Numbered from the stretch's first letter, positions 7,691 to 16,960 are shown. The stretch is DNA of 64,000 nucleotides from Shimia marina (GCF_001458175.1 NZ_CYPW01000040.1:125800-189799), one strand, 5' to 3'. Notes: generated by a model not told the origin, from the letters alone. Made by a program: numbers and translations.

Positions 7691-8962
7691 ATGAGTGAGC
7701 CAGCCAAGCTTGTCCCGCCTCCCTTGAAAAATGACTGCTTTGCGCTTCCTGCTGACACGCATTGGACGCCCGTTGATGAGGCGCATGCTTTGTTGAAAGA
7801 GCGTTTGTCGGTGTGTGTCGGGGCCGAACCTGTGCCGCTTGCAAAGGCGTTGGGTCGTGTTTTGGCCCAAGATTTGAGTGCCGCGCGGGCGCATCCGCCA
7901 CAGCCGAATTCCGCAGTGGATGGTTATGGACTTGCACATGCCGCTGTGACGGAAGGGCCGCAAAGCTTCCCGCTTGTAAGTGGGCGATCTGCGGCTGGGG
8001 CGCCTTTTGAGGGTCATGTGCCAGCAGGGCAGGCCATACGGATATTGACCGGCGCGACTGTGCCTGCTGGCGTCGATACGGTGATCTTGCAAGAAGATGT
8101 GGCCACTGACGGAAAAAGCATCGCGTTTCACGGCCCACTTAAACGTGGCGCGAACACACGTAAAGCTGGTGAAGATGTGCAGCAGGGGGATGTGATCTTA
8201 AGTAAGGGGCGAAAACTGACACCTGCGGATCTTGCGCTGGCGGCGGCAACTGGCGTGTCGGAGGTGCAGGTCTTTAAGCCTTTGCGGGTTGGGGTAATTT
8301 CGACTGGGGACGAGCTGGCCGAGGCAGGTGCCGTTGCGCGTGTGGATCAAATATACGACGCAAATCGTCCGATGCTTTTGGGATTGATCGCACAGTTTGG
8401 ATATGAACCGCTGGATTTGGGACGTGCACCAGACGACCGCGCAACGCTGAAGGCGTTTCTAGATGAGGCTGCAGCGCGCGCCGATGTGATTTTGACCTCT
8501 GGCGGGGCCTCTGCGGGTGACGAGGATCACATGTCTGCCTTGTTGCAGGAGACAGGATCCATGACGCTGTGGCGTCTGGCGATCAAACCTGGGCGGCCTT
8601 TGGCGCTTGGTGTCTGGAAGGGCGCTCCGGTTTTTGGCTTGCCGGGCAATCCCGTGGCTGCATTAGTGTGTTCTCTGATCTTTGCACAGCCTGCGATGCG
8701 GGTTTTGGCCGGGCGTGACTGGAAGCTGCCTCAGTCTTTTAAAGTGCCTGCTGCATTTTCCAAATCCAAGAAAGCTGGTCGGCGTGAGTTTTTGCGTGCG
8801 CGCATAGGGGAGCGGGGCGTGGAGGTCTTTGGCTCGGAAGGCTCAGGGCGCATCAGTGGGTTGAGCTGGGCTGAGGGTTTGGTCGCCCTTCCAGATGAGG
8901 CTCTTGAGATCTCAGAGGGTGATCTGGTGAAGTATTACCCCTACAGTGCTTTTTCGGTGTAG
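7691..8962 (+). CDS. moeA: Molybdopterin molybdotransferase MoeA
   Basis: A 423-residue MoeA, which inserts molybdate into adenylated molybdopterin. Recognisable motifs in order are PPQPNSAVDGYGL (domain I/II), GANTRKAGEDV, ISTGDEL, the catalytic-domain loop SGGASAGDEDHM and FGLPGNPVAALV, then a C-terminal beta domain. The length is normal for the family. It is the last gene of the fdhD-mobA-mobB-moeA cluster and is followed by a strong hairpin terminator 10 bp after the stop. The cluster therefore supplies late steps of Mo-cofactor synthesis and FDH maturation; early steps (moaABCDE) are not in the window. Confidence 0.93.
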   Translation: MSEPAKLVPPPLKNDCFALPADTHWTPVDEAHALLKERLSVCVGAEPVPLAKALGRVLAQDLSAARAHPPQPNSAVDGYGLAHAAVTEGPQSFPLVSGRSAAGAPFEGHVPAGQAIRILTGATVPAGVDTVILQEDVATDGKSIAFHGPLKRGANTRKAGEDVQQGDVILSKGRKLTPADLALAAATGVSEVQVFKPLRVGVISTGDELAEAGAVARVDQIYDANRPMLLGLIAQFGYEPLDLGRAPDDRATLKAFLDEAAARADVILTSGGASAGDEDHMSALLQETGSMTLWRLAIKPGRPLALGVWKGAPVFGLPGNPVAALVCSLIFAQPAMRVLAGRDWKLPQSFKVPAAFSKSKKAGRREFLRARIGERGVEVFGSEGSGRISGLSWAEGLVALPDEALEISEGDLVKYYPYSAFSV

Positions 8963-8970
8963 GCCCAAAG

Positions 8971-9000
8971 AAAAAGGCGCCAGAGGGGCGCCTTTTATTT
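8971..9000. terminator. Bidirectional rho-independent terminator after moeA
   Basis: A 9-bp perfect stem (AAAGGCGCC at 8973-8981 pairing with GGCGCCTTT at 8987-8995) with a 5-nt loop, flanked by A-rich sequence on the left and T-rich on the right. It lies between the convergent moeA and membrane-protein genes and can serve both. Confidence 0.85.
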
Positions 9001-9021
9001 CCACGATGCTCTGCTTGCTTG

Positions 9022-10056
9022 TCAGTCGAAAATCCCTGCAACACGGCCCAACAGCATGAATGCGCGCGCCGTGCGTGTCTCTGAGAGGGCCGCGATGTCG
9101 GCATCTGAGGCCGTTTCTTCAAACTCCACAAAACTGCGATCAAACCGGCGCATGAAGTGATGGGCCGCATCTCTAAAAATCGGATCCTGCTTCATCCGCC
9201 CCGCTGCGAGGGCCAGTGAACTGCGGTCACGCACACCGCCGAGGGAGGCAATGGCTTTACCACGCTCGCCAGCGGCGAAGCGGCGCCAGATCTCAGGACG
9301 AGCAAGATCTGGGCGAAGGTCATCCATATAGATGCCGTCCTGACTGAGCAGGGTAAGCACATCTTGGCTGGCTTGAATCAAATGTGCGGCTTGACGGTCG
9401 CGCAGCGCTTTGCGCAAAGCTGCGAAACCTGCACTGTCATCGGCATCTTCAGGGAAGTTAAGAGCCTGAATGAAATCAGCGCGGGACAACGGCGGAGACA
9501 GCTCTTCTGCTGGCGTGCCCAGAGCAAGGGTGCCTTGATCAGCTGCGTCCTCGACTTCTGGCTCCGTTTCCTGAGGCTTGCGGATGCCATCGTCGCGATC
9601 ACGACTGGTGGTGAATGTGGCCAGTGCGGTTTCCGTTTTTCGAGTGGCTGCCGCGATTTCATCCAGCTTTTTTGCCACCGAAGGTTCCATGTTCTGCGGG
9701 CTTTGTTCGCCGCGTGCTTGGCTCACGTATGTGCGGCGCATGGCGTCGATGGCAGCCTGAAGACGGGCGCTTTCTTCGCGCATCACGCGTGAGGAGCGCG
9801 CGGCCGTGGCGGCGACCCAGATCATAGCCACAGGCATGAATATGGCCAAAAGTGTCATCAGAAACTGAAGACTGTCGGCCTGTCGTAATGGGTTGCTGGG
9901 GAGAATCAGGAAAAAAACCACAGCGCCAAGCAGCCATGCAAAGCTGAGACCCACGGCAATCAATTCAATGCCGGTGATCTTGGGGCTTTCGGGTTTGTCG
10001 TAGATTCCCAGCGGGGTATGCTGGGAATCCGTGTCATCTTTCATGCGAGAGCGCAT
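9022..10056 (-). CDS. Two-TM membrane protein with cytoplasmic coiled coil, function unknown
   Basis: A 344-residue protein. Two membrane helices lie near residues 28-52 (IELIAVGLSFAWLLGAVVFF) and 64-84 (FLMTLLAIFMPVAMIWVAA). A basic, probably coiled-coil stretch follows (RVMREESARLQAAIDAMRRTY), then a variable acidic linker and a C-terminal helical domain of about 130 residues. I do not recognise the family beyond having seen similar proteins in roseobacters. A second in-frame ATG at 10044 (MKDDTDSQ) is an equally good start; neither has a clear ribosome site. It follows greA by 13 bp on the same strand, so the two may be co-transcribed. Confidence 0.7.
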   Translation of the reverse strand: MRSRMKDDTDSQHTPLGIYDKPESPKITGIELIAVGLSFAWLLGAVVFFLILPSNPLRQADSLQFLMTLLAIFMPVAMIWVAATAARSSRVMREESARLQAAIDAMRRTYVSQARGEQSPQNMEPSVAKKLDEIAAATRKTETALATFTTSRDRDDGIRKPQETEPEVEDAADQGTLALGTPAEELSPPLSRADFIQALNFPEDADDSAGFAALRKALRDRQAAHLIQASQDVLTLLSQDGIYMDDLRPDLARPEIWRRFAAGERGKAIASLGGVRDRSSLALAAGRMKQDPIFRDAAHHFMRRFDRSFVEFEETASDADIAALSETRTARAFMLLGRVAGIFD

Positions 10057-10069
10057 TTATACCACTTGG

Positions 10070-10540
10070 TCACTTGTAAGAAATACTGAGAACTTCGTAG
10101 CTTTTTTCGCCGCCCGGCGTGCGTACTTCTACGCTGTCGCCTTCCTCCTTGCCGATCAGAGCGCGTGCGATAGGCGACTTGATATTCAGAAGGCCTTTTT
10201 CGACATTTGCTTCATGCTCGCCAACGATTTGCCAGGTTTTTTCTTCATCAGTGTCTTCATCCACCAATGTGACGGTCGCGCCAAATTTGATGGCACCTGA
10301 CAATGTGGTGGGATCAATGACTTCGGCCAGGCCGATGACACCTTCGAGTTCTTTGATGCGGCCTTCGATGAAGCCCTGTTTTTCGCGCGCAGAGTGATAT
10401 TCGGCGTTTTCTTTCAGGTCGCCCAACTCGCGCGCAGAGGCAATGGCCTCAATGATCGCGGGGCGTTCCACCACTTTCAGTTGCTTCAATTCCGCTTCGA
10501 GCGCCGAATGGCCGGCGCGGGTCATTGGTATTTTTTCCAT
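10070..10540 (-). CDS. greA: Transcription elongation factor GreA
   Basis: A 156-residue GreA, which stimulates transcript cleavage by backtracked RNA polymerase. The N-terminal coiled coil contains [16 protein letters not shown], whose acidic tip reaches the polymerase active site; the C-terminal FKBP-like domain contains [12 protein letters not shown] and [10 protein letters not shown]. Starting at 10540 ([15 protein letters not shown]) gives the usual length and N-terminus; a longer start at 10561 would add seven atypical residues. It is divergent from the ETF-QO gene across about 250 bp. Confidence 0.95.
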   Translation of the reverse strand: MEKIPMTRAGHSALEAELKQLKVVERPAIIEAIASARELGDLKENAEYHSAREKQGFIEGRIKELEGVIGLAEVIDPTTLSGAIKFGATVTLVDEDTDEEKTWQIVGEHEANVEKGLLNIKSPIARALIGKEEGDSVEVRTPGGEKSYEVLSISYK

Positions 10541-10791
10541 GGGTGCGGTCCCGTTGGTCATTGGCCATCTCAGGCATGAGGTGGCGTGTCAATTTCACAT
10601 GTTGCAGTGCAGAGTGCCCTGAGCTCTCCTTCAAAAGCAAGAGGGACTTCTAATGCAAGGAGAAATATGCCGCTTTGCCGCAAAAACGCTCTAATGAGGC
10701 GAAATGTCGTTGGGTTCTGATTGACCTAATCATTATTGTCGCGCTAGCAGGAGCGAAAGAATATTACCCAGCGATCCGAAAGGGGAAGCCA

Positions 10792-12441
10792 ATGTCGGAA
10801 ATCGAACGCGAAGCCATGGAGTATGACGTTGTCATCGTTGGTGCAGGACCCGCGGGCCTGTCGGCCGCGATCCGTCTGAAACAATTGGATGCCGACCTTG
10901 ATGTCGTGGTGCTTGAGAAAGGCTCCGAAGTGGGGGCGCATATCCTCTCTGGTGCCGTTTTGGATCCTTGCGGTTTGGATGCGCTGATTCCCGATTGGAA
11001 GGAAAAAGGTGCCCCGCTGAATACGCCGGTGAAAGAAGACAACTTCTATATGCTTGGCGCTGCAGGCGAAGTGCGCATTCCGAACTTCCCGATGCCTCCA
11101 CTGATGAACAACCATGGCAACTATATCGTTTCTATGGGTAATGTGTGCCGCTGGATGGCCGAGCAAGCTGAAGAGCTGGGTGTCGAGATCTTCCCGGGCA
11201 TGGCATGTTCAGAGCTGGTTTACGGTGACAACGGCGAAGTCAAAGGTGTTGTGGCTGGTGTCTTTGGTCTTGAGGCGGATGGATCTTATGGCCCGGGAAC
11301 AGAGCCGGGTATGGAACTGCACGGGAAATACGTCTTCCTGTCAGAAGGTGTGCGTGGTTCGCTCGCCAAAGAGGTGATCGCAAAGTACAATCTTCAGGAC
11401 GGCAAAGAGCCTCAGAAGTTTGGCGTAGGCATGAAAGAGATCTGGGAGATCGATCCTGCCAAGCACAATGAAGGTGAGGTGACACACACCATGGGCTGGC
11501 CTTTGGGCAGCAATGCGGGTGGCGGTTCCTTTGTCTATCATCTCGAAAACAATCAGGTCTATGTCGGTTTCGTAGTTCACTTGAACTACAAAAACCCACA
11601 TCTGTTCCCATACATGGAATTCCAGCGCTTCAAGCACCACCCGAAAGTGGCCGCGCTTCTGGAAGGTGGTAAGCGCGTGGCATATGGCGCGCGTGCGATC
11701 TCTGAGGGCGGTTATCAGTCCATGCCTAAGATGGTGGCCCCCGGCGTGGCGCTGTTGGGCTGTTCTGTTGGCATGGTCAACGTGCCGCGGATCAAGGGCA
11801 ACCACAATGCGATGCTGTCCGGTAAGGCCGCTGCGGAAGCTGCTTTTGATGCCATCAAGGCCGACCGATCCGGTGATGAACTGACTGACTACGAAGTCGA
11901 AGTGCGGACAGGTGCGATTGGTCAGGACCTTAAAAAGGTCCGCAATGTTAAGCCGCTTTGGTCCAAGTGGGGACTGGTTGCGTCCTTGATGCTGGGCGGC
12001 ATGGATATGTGGACCAATACGTTTGGGTTTTCGCTTCTTGGCACGCTCAAGCACGGCAAGAACGACGCGGAATCCACAGAGGACGCCAGCAAGCATAAGC
12101 CGATCGACTATCCCAAGCCGGATGGAAAACTGTCCTTTGATCGTTTGACCAACGTCAGTTTCTCCATGACCAACCATGAGGAAAGCCAGCCGTGCCACTT
12201 ACGGCTGGCGGATGACAGCCTGCCCGTTTCTGTGAATTTGCCAAAGTTTGCAGAGCCAGCGCAGCGGTATTGTCCGGCTGGGGTTTATGAGGTTGTGCAG
12301 GAAGAAGGCAGCGATCCACGTTTTATTGTGAACTTCCAGAACTGCGTGCACTGCAAGACGTGTGACATCAAAGATCCAAGCCAAAACATCACATGGGTCA
12401 CACCGCAGGGTGGCGATGGGCCAAACTACCCCAATATGTAG
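10792..12441 (+). CDS. etfD: Electron transfer flavoprotein-ubiquinone oxidoreductase
   Basis: A 549-residue membrane-associated flavoprotein that passes electrons from ETF (reduced by acyl-CoA dehydrogenases) to ubiquinone. The FAD-binding VVIVGAGPAGLSAAIRLKQL lies at about residues 12-31; the ubiquinone/FAD region follows. The C-terminal ferredoxin-like domain holds the 4Fe-4S ligands in RYCPAGVYE and CVHCKTCDIKDP. ATG 10792 is chosen because AGGGGAAG lies about 4 nt before it and the N-terminus then matches the family; an upstream in-frame start would add 39 non-conserved residues. It is monocistronic with its own terminator. The acyl-CoA dehydrogenase at the window start would depend on such a protein. 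Confidence 0.95.
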   Translation: MSEIEREAMEYDVVIVGAGPAGLSAAIRLKQLDADLDVVVLEKGSEVGAHILSGAVLDPCGLDALIPDWKEKGAPLNTPVKEDNFYMLGAAGEVRIPNFPMPPLMNNHGNYIVSMGNVCRWMAEQAEELGVEIFPGMACSELVYGDNGEVKGVVAGVFGLEADGSYGPGTEPGMELHGKYVFLSEGVRGSLAKEVIAKYNLQDGKEPQKFGVGMKEIWEIDPAKHNEGEVTHTMGWPLGSNAGGGSFVYHLENNQVYVGFVVHLNYKNPHLFPYMEFQRFKHHPKVAALLEGGKRVAYGARAISEGGYQSMPKMVAPGVALLGCSVGMVNVPRIKGNHNAMLSGKAAAEAAFDAIKADRSGDELTDYEVEVRTGAIGQDLKKVRNVKPLWSKWGLVASLMLGGMDMWTNTFGFSLLGTLKHGKNDAESTEDASKHKPIDYPKPDGKLSFDRLTNVSFSMTNHEESQPCHLRLADDSLPVSVNLPKFAEPAQRYCPAGVYEVVQEEGSDPRFIVNFQNCVHCKTCDIKDPSQNITWVTPQGGDGPNYPNM

Positions 12442-12480
12442 GCACCAGCGCCGCATGGCGTAGTGACAGATCAGTATTGG

Positions 12481-12514
12481 AACACCGGGCCCATCCACGG
12501 CCCGGTGTTTTTGC
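12481..12514 (+). terminator. Rho-independent terminator after the ETF-QO gene
   Basis: An 11-bp perfect GC-rich stem (12481-12491 with 12499-12509), a 7-nt loop and a following T run. Confidence 0.88.
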
Positions 12515-12676
12515 TTTGTGAGCCCTCAGACTACGCGGTTTGTCGCGCAGAGCGGGCGTCATTTGGTTGGCCACGCGAAAACTTGATGGCAATTGCCGTC
12601 AAAGCGCTCCAGTGCCCATTGCGTGTCGTGTGGCGCACCACTAGTTTTAAACGACATCATTCTTATGGAGATACAC

Positions 12677-14383
12677 GTGGCCTCAAAGCTCATCAGATCC
12701 GTTGCCCTATCCGCCGTCATGGCGGCGATGTCTCTCCCGGCCTATGCAGAAGGGCTTGCAGGGTCTTATCTGGCGGCACGGCACGCGGTGTATGGATCGG
12801 ATTATGCCGAGGCAGCGCGCTATTTTAGCAAGGCTTTGTCAAGCGACCCCAGCAATCCGGCTCTGCAAGAGAATGCGGTTTTGGCCTATTTGTCTTTGGG
12901 GCAACTGGATCGGGCGCTGCCGATCGCGCGTAAGATGGTTGCAGATGGCCACAGGAGCCAGATCGCTGAGATGGCACTGACAACCGGACTGGTGGAAGAT
13001 GGCAATTATGCGGAGTTGATTGATCGTATTGAAACCGCCGGCATTGGGCCACTTGTGGATGGTTTGATCAAAGCCTGGGCCGAAGTCGGCCGGGGTGCCA
13101 TGTCTGAAGCGTTGCAAGCTTTTGACGAAGTTGCGAAGGAGCCAGGGCTCGGAGGCTTCGCGGCCTACCATAAGGCAGCAGCGCTGGCCTCTGTTGGGGA
13201 TTTCGAGGGCGCTTATGCCATCTTTGAATCCGGTGACATGAATGGGCTTCAGCAAACCAGACGTGGTGTGATTAGCGGAGTGGAAGTGCTCTCGCAGCTT
13301 GATCGCAACACGGATGCCATTGCACGCATCGATGAAGCTTTTGGGGCCGATCTGGATCCAGCTTTGCGCGACATCCGTGATGCGCTCAGCGACGGCGAAA
13401 TTCTCCCTTACACCCATGTGAGAAGCGCCAAAGATGGCATCGCTGAGGTCTACTTCTCTATTGCAAATGCGCTGCGCAATGAAGCGAACGCGGACTACAC
13501 GCTGCTTTATGTGCGTATGGCAGAGTTTTTGCGCCCAGATCACACCGTGGCGCTTTTGTTGACGGCTGAGCTGCTGGAGACACTTGGACGCTATGAACTG
13601 GCGTCTCAGACCTATCAGCGGGTTCAGGAGACTGATCCCTCCTTCCACGCCGCGGAGATGGGGCGCGCCGAAGCCCTGCGTGAGGCGGGCAAAACCGAAG
13701 CCGCTCTTGAGGTGTTGGAATCCCTGAGCCGCAGCCATGGAGATGTGCCCTATGTCCATACCGCGCTTGGTGACTTGCGCCGGCAGGAACGCAATTTTGA
13801 AGGTGCAATAGACGCTTATGACACTGCCATTGGGCTTTATGATACGCTGGAACGGCGTCAATGGTTCTTGTTCTATGCGCGCGGAATTTGCCATGAGCGT
13901 ATGGGGAATTGGGAGGAGGCCGAAGCGGATTTTCGCAAGGCGCTAGAGCTTAATCCTGAGCAACCACAAGTGCTGAACTACTTAGGCTATTCTCTGGTTG
14001 AGAAACAGATCAAGCTCGATGAGGCGCTCGATATGATCGAACGCGCTGTCGCAGCGCGGCCAGATAGCGGTTATATCGTCGACAGCCTTGGCTGGGTGCT
14101 TTTCCGCTTGGGGCGTTTTGATGAGGCTGTGGAGCATATGGAGCGTGCCAGCGAGCTGATGCCTGTTGACCCTGTTGTGACGGATCATCTTGGGGATGTC
14201 TATTGGGCGGTCGGGCGTAAGCTGGAGGCGCAGTTTCAGTGGCGTCGCGCTTTGAGCTTTGTGGATGCTGACACCGAGGAAGAGGCGAAGCCTGATCGTA
14301 TTCGGCGCAAGCTTGAAGTGGGGCTGGATGTGGTTCTCGAGGAAGAGGGCGCGGAGCCTTTGACCGTTGCCAGTGACGAGTAA
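12677..14383 (+). CDS. Exported tetratricopeptide-repeat protein
   Basis: A protein of about 568 residues with an N-terminal signal sequence ending near SLPAYAEG, followed by many TPR units. The first is DYAEAARYFSKALSSDPSNPALQENA; later clear ones include WEEAEADFRKALELNPEQP and FDEAVEHMERASELMPVDP near the C-terminus. Probably periplasmic and acting as a protein-protein scaffold; no catalytic domain is visible. The start is uncertain: GTG 12677 has GGAG 6 nt upstream, whereas ATG 12665 in the same frame adds four residues. It is monocistronic with terminators on both sides. Similar TPR proteins are common in alphaproteobacteria, but I cannot name a function. Confidence 0.8.
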   Translation: MASKLIRSVALSAVMAAMSLPAYAEGLAGSYLAARHAVYGSDYAEAARYFSKALSSDPSNPALQENAVLAYLSLGQLDRALPIARKMVADGHRSQIAEMALTTGLVEDGNYAELIDRIETAGIGPLVDGLIKAWAEVGRGAMSEALQAFDEVAKEPGLGGFAAYHKAAALASVGDFEGAYAIFESGDMNGLQQTRRGVISGVEVLSQLDRNTDAIARIDEAFGADLDPALRDIRDALSDGEILPYTHVRSAKDGIAEVYFSIANALRNEANADYTLLYVRMAEFLRPDHTVALLLTAELLETLGRYELASQTYQRVQETDPSFHAAEMGRAEALREAGKTEAALEVLESLSRSHGDVPYVHTALGDLRRQERNFEGAIDAYDTAIGLYDTLERRQWFLFYARGICHERMGNWEEAEADFRKALELNPEQPQVLNYLGYSLVEKQIKLDEALDMIERAVAARPDSGYIVDSLGWVLFRLGRFDEAVEHMERASELMPVDPVVTDHLGDVYWAVGRKLEAQFQWRRALSFVDADTEEEAKPDRIRRKLEVGLDVVLEEEGAEPLTVASDE

Positions 14384-14460
14384 CCACGCATGCTTCATCA
14401 GCTAAGTTTCGGCGGATAGTCATCAGTTGAAGAGCGTGCCGAGAGCATATTGGGAAATAA

Positions 14461-14496
14461 AGAAAGAGGCCGAGCTATACGCTGCGGCCTCTTTCT
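14461..14496. terminator. Bidirectional terminator between the TPR gene and ispB
   Basis: A 12-bp perfect stem (14461-14472 with 14485-14496) with AT-rich flanks on both sides, between convergent genes. Confidence 0.85.
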
Positions 14497-14536
14497 TGTA
14501 GAGCCATGCCCTCATGAGAGGGAGGGCGCGGGGGTT

Positions 14537-15538
14537 TTAACTCAAGCGCGCCACAACGTAATCAGCGATCTCCGCAAGCAGATCGCGAATTTCATGATCA
14601 GGCAGCTTGGCAATTGAGGATTTGGCCTTTTCTGACCAGACAAGGGCGTCATCACGCGTGGCGGCAAGCGTGCCGTATTTGTCCATAAAAGCAAGGGCTT
14701 GATCAAGGTCGCCGTCTTCCTGACGGCCTTTTTCAATGGTGCGCACCCAAAAAGCGCGCTCTTCGTCGGTGGCTTGTGCAATTGCCTTGATCACAGGCAG
14801 GGTCAACTTGCGCTCGCGGAAGTCATCACCGATGTTCTTACCGGTTTTGGCGGTGTCGCCCTGATAGTCCAGCAGATCATCCGCGATCTGAAAGGCAATG
14901 CCGAGAGCATCACCATAGTCAAACAAAGCCTGCACGATATCGGCACTGGCACCGGCGATCACGCCGCCCACTTCTGTAGCGGCTGAGAACAGCGCAGCGG
15001 TCTTGCCGCGTACAACCTGTAGGTACACGCTTTCGTCTGTGCGCAGATCGGTTGCGGCCGTCAACTGCAAGACCTCTCCCTCGGCAATGGTCGCGGAGGC
15101 GTTAGACAAGATGCGCAAGACATCAATGGAGCCGGCTTCTGTCATCAGCTGGAAGCTGCGAGAAAAGAGATAATCGCCGACCAGAACGGAACTTTTGTTG
15201 TCCCACAGCAAGTTGGCGGTCGGGCGCCCCCGGCGCTGGGCGCTTTCATCGACCACGTCATCATGCAGCAATGTGGCGGTGTGAATAAACTCCACCGTCG
15301 CCGCAAGATGCACATGATAGGGGCCGTCATATCCGCAGAGTTTGGCGGCTGCGAGCGTGAGCATGGGGCGCAGCCGCTTGCCGCCAGCGCCAACCAGATG
15401 TGCGGTCACCTCTGGAATGCGCGGGGCATGCTCAGACGCCATGCGGGTCTCAATCAATGTGTTCACAGCGTCCATATCGTCGCGCAGTAGTGCGGCGAGG
15501 GCTTCATGCGGTTTTGATGCTGCGTGATCCAGGCTCAT
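14537..15538 (-). CDS. ispB: Polyprenyl diphosphate synthase (octa/decaprenyl type)
   Basis: A 333-residue trans-polyprenyl synthase that elongates FPP with IPP to make the ubiquinone side chain. Both Asp-rich motifs are present: LLHDDVVDESAQRRG (first, about residue 85) and IADDLLDYQGD (second, about residue 215), plus GGKRLRPML near residue 52 for IPP binding. The small residues before the first motif are consistent with a long-chain product; Rhodobacteraceae use UQ10, so decaprenyl is likely, but chain length cannot be read directly. The start is 15538 (MSLDHAASKP). It is divergent from the DUF2007 gene with a 59-bp gap. Confidence 0.92.
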   Translation of the reverse strand: MSLDHAASKPHEALAALLRDDMDAVNTLIETRMASEHAPRIPEVTAHLVGAGGKRLRPMLTLAAAKLCGYDGPYHVHLAATVEFIHTATLLHDDVVDESAQRRGRPTANLLWDNKSSVLVGDYLFSRSFQLMTEAGSIDVLRILSNASATIAEGEVLQLTAATDLRTDESVYLQVVRGKTAALFSAATEVGGVIAGASADIVQALFDYGDALGIAFQIADDLLDYQGDTAKTGKNIGDDFRERKLTLPVIKAIAQATDEERAFWVRTIEKGRQEDGDLDQALAFMDKYGTLAATRDDALVWSEKAKSSIAKLPDHEIRDLLAEIADYVVARLS

Positions 15539-15597
15539 GTGTGTATTCCTAGTGTGAGGGGTCGACAAGCGCCGTCCCCCGACCTTACATCCCCAAT

Positions 15598-15819
15598 ATG
15601 AAAGAGCTTTTGCGCAGCACAGATCCGACTGTCATCGCCTTTGCCACCGCCCTTCTTCAGGGGGAGGGTATAGACTGCTTTGAAATGGACGTAAATATGA
15701 GCGTACTTGAAGGCAGCATTGGCATTTTGCCGCGCCGTCTTATGGTGCGGAGCAGTGATTTGCTGCAGGCAGAACGGGTTATGCTGGATAATGAGATTAC
15801 TTTGGGGCGGTCGTTTTGA
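15598..15819 (+). CDS. DUF2007 family putative signal-transducing protein
   Basis: A 73-residue protein beginning MKELLRSTDPTVIAFATALL and containing GIDCFEMDVNMSVLEGSIGI and a C-terminal helix with ERVMLDNE. This matches DUF2007, small proteins with a GlnB-like ferredoxin fold and no proven role. Its stop overlaps the TTG start of trmN6 (TTGA), so the two are co-translated; this pairing recurs in Rhodobacteraceae. Confidence 0.82.
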   Translation: MKELLRSTDPTVIAFATALLQGEGIDCFEMDVNMSVLEGSIGILPRRLMVRSSDLLQAERVMLDNEITLGRSF

Positions 15820-16568
15820 GCGACAACTTGACACAAAACGATTTTTTGAACGGGCGTGTGCGGCTTTGGCAGCCTAAGGATGGCTATCGGGCAGGGGTTG
15901 ATCCCGTGCTGTTGGCTGCGAGCATAGAGGCGCGTGCCGGAGAGCGGGTTCTGGAGCTTGGTTGCGGGGCTGGCGCGGCCTTTCTATGTCTTGCAGCACG
16001 GGTGCCGGGATTGGTCTTTCATGCCGTGGAAATACAGTCGGCATATGCCGAACTGGCGCGCCGGAATGTTGAGGAAAATGGCGCAGATGCGACGATCTGG
16101 GAGGCGGATCTGACGGCCTTGCCTGAAACACTGCGTCAGTTTCAGTTTCACCATGTCCTTGCAAACCCACCCTATTTTGACCGTACGGCCAGCACGCGTG
16201 CACAGGATGCCGGGCGGGATGTGGCCATGGGGGAGGCGACGCCGCTGGCAGATTGGGTCGCGGTTGCGGCCAAGCGGCTTGCGCCAAAAGGCACGGCAAC
16301 CTTCATTCATCGTGCGGAGAGATTGCCGGAGCTCTTGTCCCTGATGGGCGCGCATCTGGGGTCTTTGGAAGTGCTGCCCTTGCAGGCGCGTCTCGGGCGT
16401 GCCGCGGGGCTTGTGCTGGTGCGTGGCAAGAAAGGTGGGCGTGCGGATTTTCAACTGCATGCGCCTGTCACGCTACATGACGGGGCGGCGCATTTGCGCG
16501 ATGGTGAAAGTTATTCTGCAAAAATTCGCGCGGTTTTACGGGACGGCGCAGCGCTGCCATTTGGCTGA
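15816..16568 (+). CDS. trmN6: tRNA1(Val) (adenine(37)-N6)-methyltransferase-like protein
   Basis: A 250-residue Rossmann-fold SAM-dependent methyltransferase. The SAM-binding motif is ERVLELGCGAGAAFLCLAAR (about residues 43-62) and the catalytic N6-adenine motif is ANPPYFDR (about residue 117). The leading DGYRAGVDPVLLAA pattern is typical of the TrmN6/YfiC group that methylates A37 of tRNA-Val in E. coli. It starts at TTG 15816, overlapping the DUF2007 stop. Family assignment is good; the exact tRNA target here is inferred. Confidence 0.85.
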   Translation: MSDNLTQNDFLNGRVRLWQPKDGYRAGVDPVLLAASIEARAGERVLELGCGAGAAFLCLAARVPGLVFHAVEIQSAYAELARRNVEENGADATIWEADLTALPETLRQFQFHHVLANPPYFDRTASTRAQDAGRDVAMGEATPLADWVAVAAKRLAPKGTATFIHRAERLPELLSLMGAHLGSLEVLPLQARLGRAAGLVLVRGKKGGRADFQLHAPVTLHDGAAHLRDGESYSAKIRAVLRDGAALPFG

Positions 16569-16618
16569 AAAGGCGCAACGTGCGCTTTGGTTACGAAAGC
16601 TGATTCGGTTCAAAAGGC

Positions 16619-16662
16619 AGTTCGGTGTCGCGTCTGTATTGCGGCGGTATCGCGTCGGTGTC
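16619..16662. repeat. Four-unit 11-bp tandem repeat array, copy 1
   Basis: Four consecutive 11-bp units in non-coding DNA: agttcggtgtc (16619-16629), gcgtctgtatt (16630-16640), gcggcggtatc (16641-16651) and gcgtcggtgtc (16652-16662). The approximate consensus is GCGTCGGTATC. A second array of the same period and register lies at 61019-61062; aligned from 16629 and 61029, 28 of 34 bases are identical. It lies 106 bp before the ydcH-like gene. Function unknown. Confidence 0.75.
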
Positions 16663-16768
16663 GGCGGAAATCATCCAATGTCTTAAATTCGTTACATGTG
16701 ACAGGTGACAGAGCTTAAAATCTGTGCTGCAGTGGTAGGGTTAAACATAGTTTGCATAGGAGAACACG

Positions 16769-16933
16769 ATGAGCGTAACCGCACACCTCGCAGAGCTGAA
16801 ACGCAAACACGAAGCCCTCTCTGAGCAAGTCGAACAAGAACAACGCGCCCCCGGCAGCAGCGATCTTGATGTCGCGGATCTCAAGAAACAGAAACTCCGC
16901 CTTAAAGAAGAAATCACGCGATTGTCTGCGTGA
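16769..16933 (+). CDS. YdcH-family (DUF465) small protein
   Basis: A 54-residue protein starting MSVTAHLAELKRKHEALSEQ and ending KKQKLRLKEEITRLSA. It is almost all helix with heptad spacing, matching the DUF465/YdcH family (coiled-coil hairpin; function unknown, found in many proteobacteria). The AGGAG at 16758-16762 lies 6 nt before ATG 16769, which supports it as a real gene despite its size. It stands alone, preceded by a roughly 200-bp non-coding stretch with the tandem repeat and followed by a compound stem-loop. Confidence 0.85.
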   Translation: MSVTAHLAELKRKHEALSEQVEQEQRAPGSSDLDVADLKKQKLRLKEEITRLSA

Positions 16934-16960
16934 CGTTATGGCGCTTCGGGCTTAAGTTGA

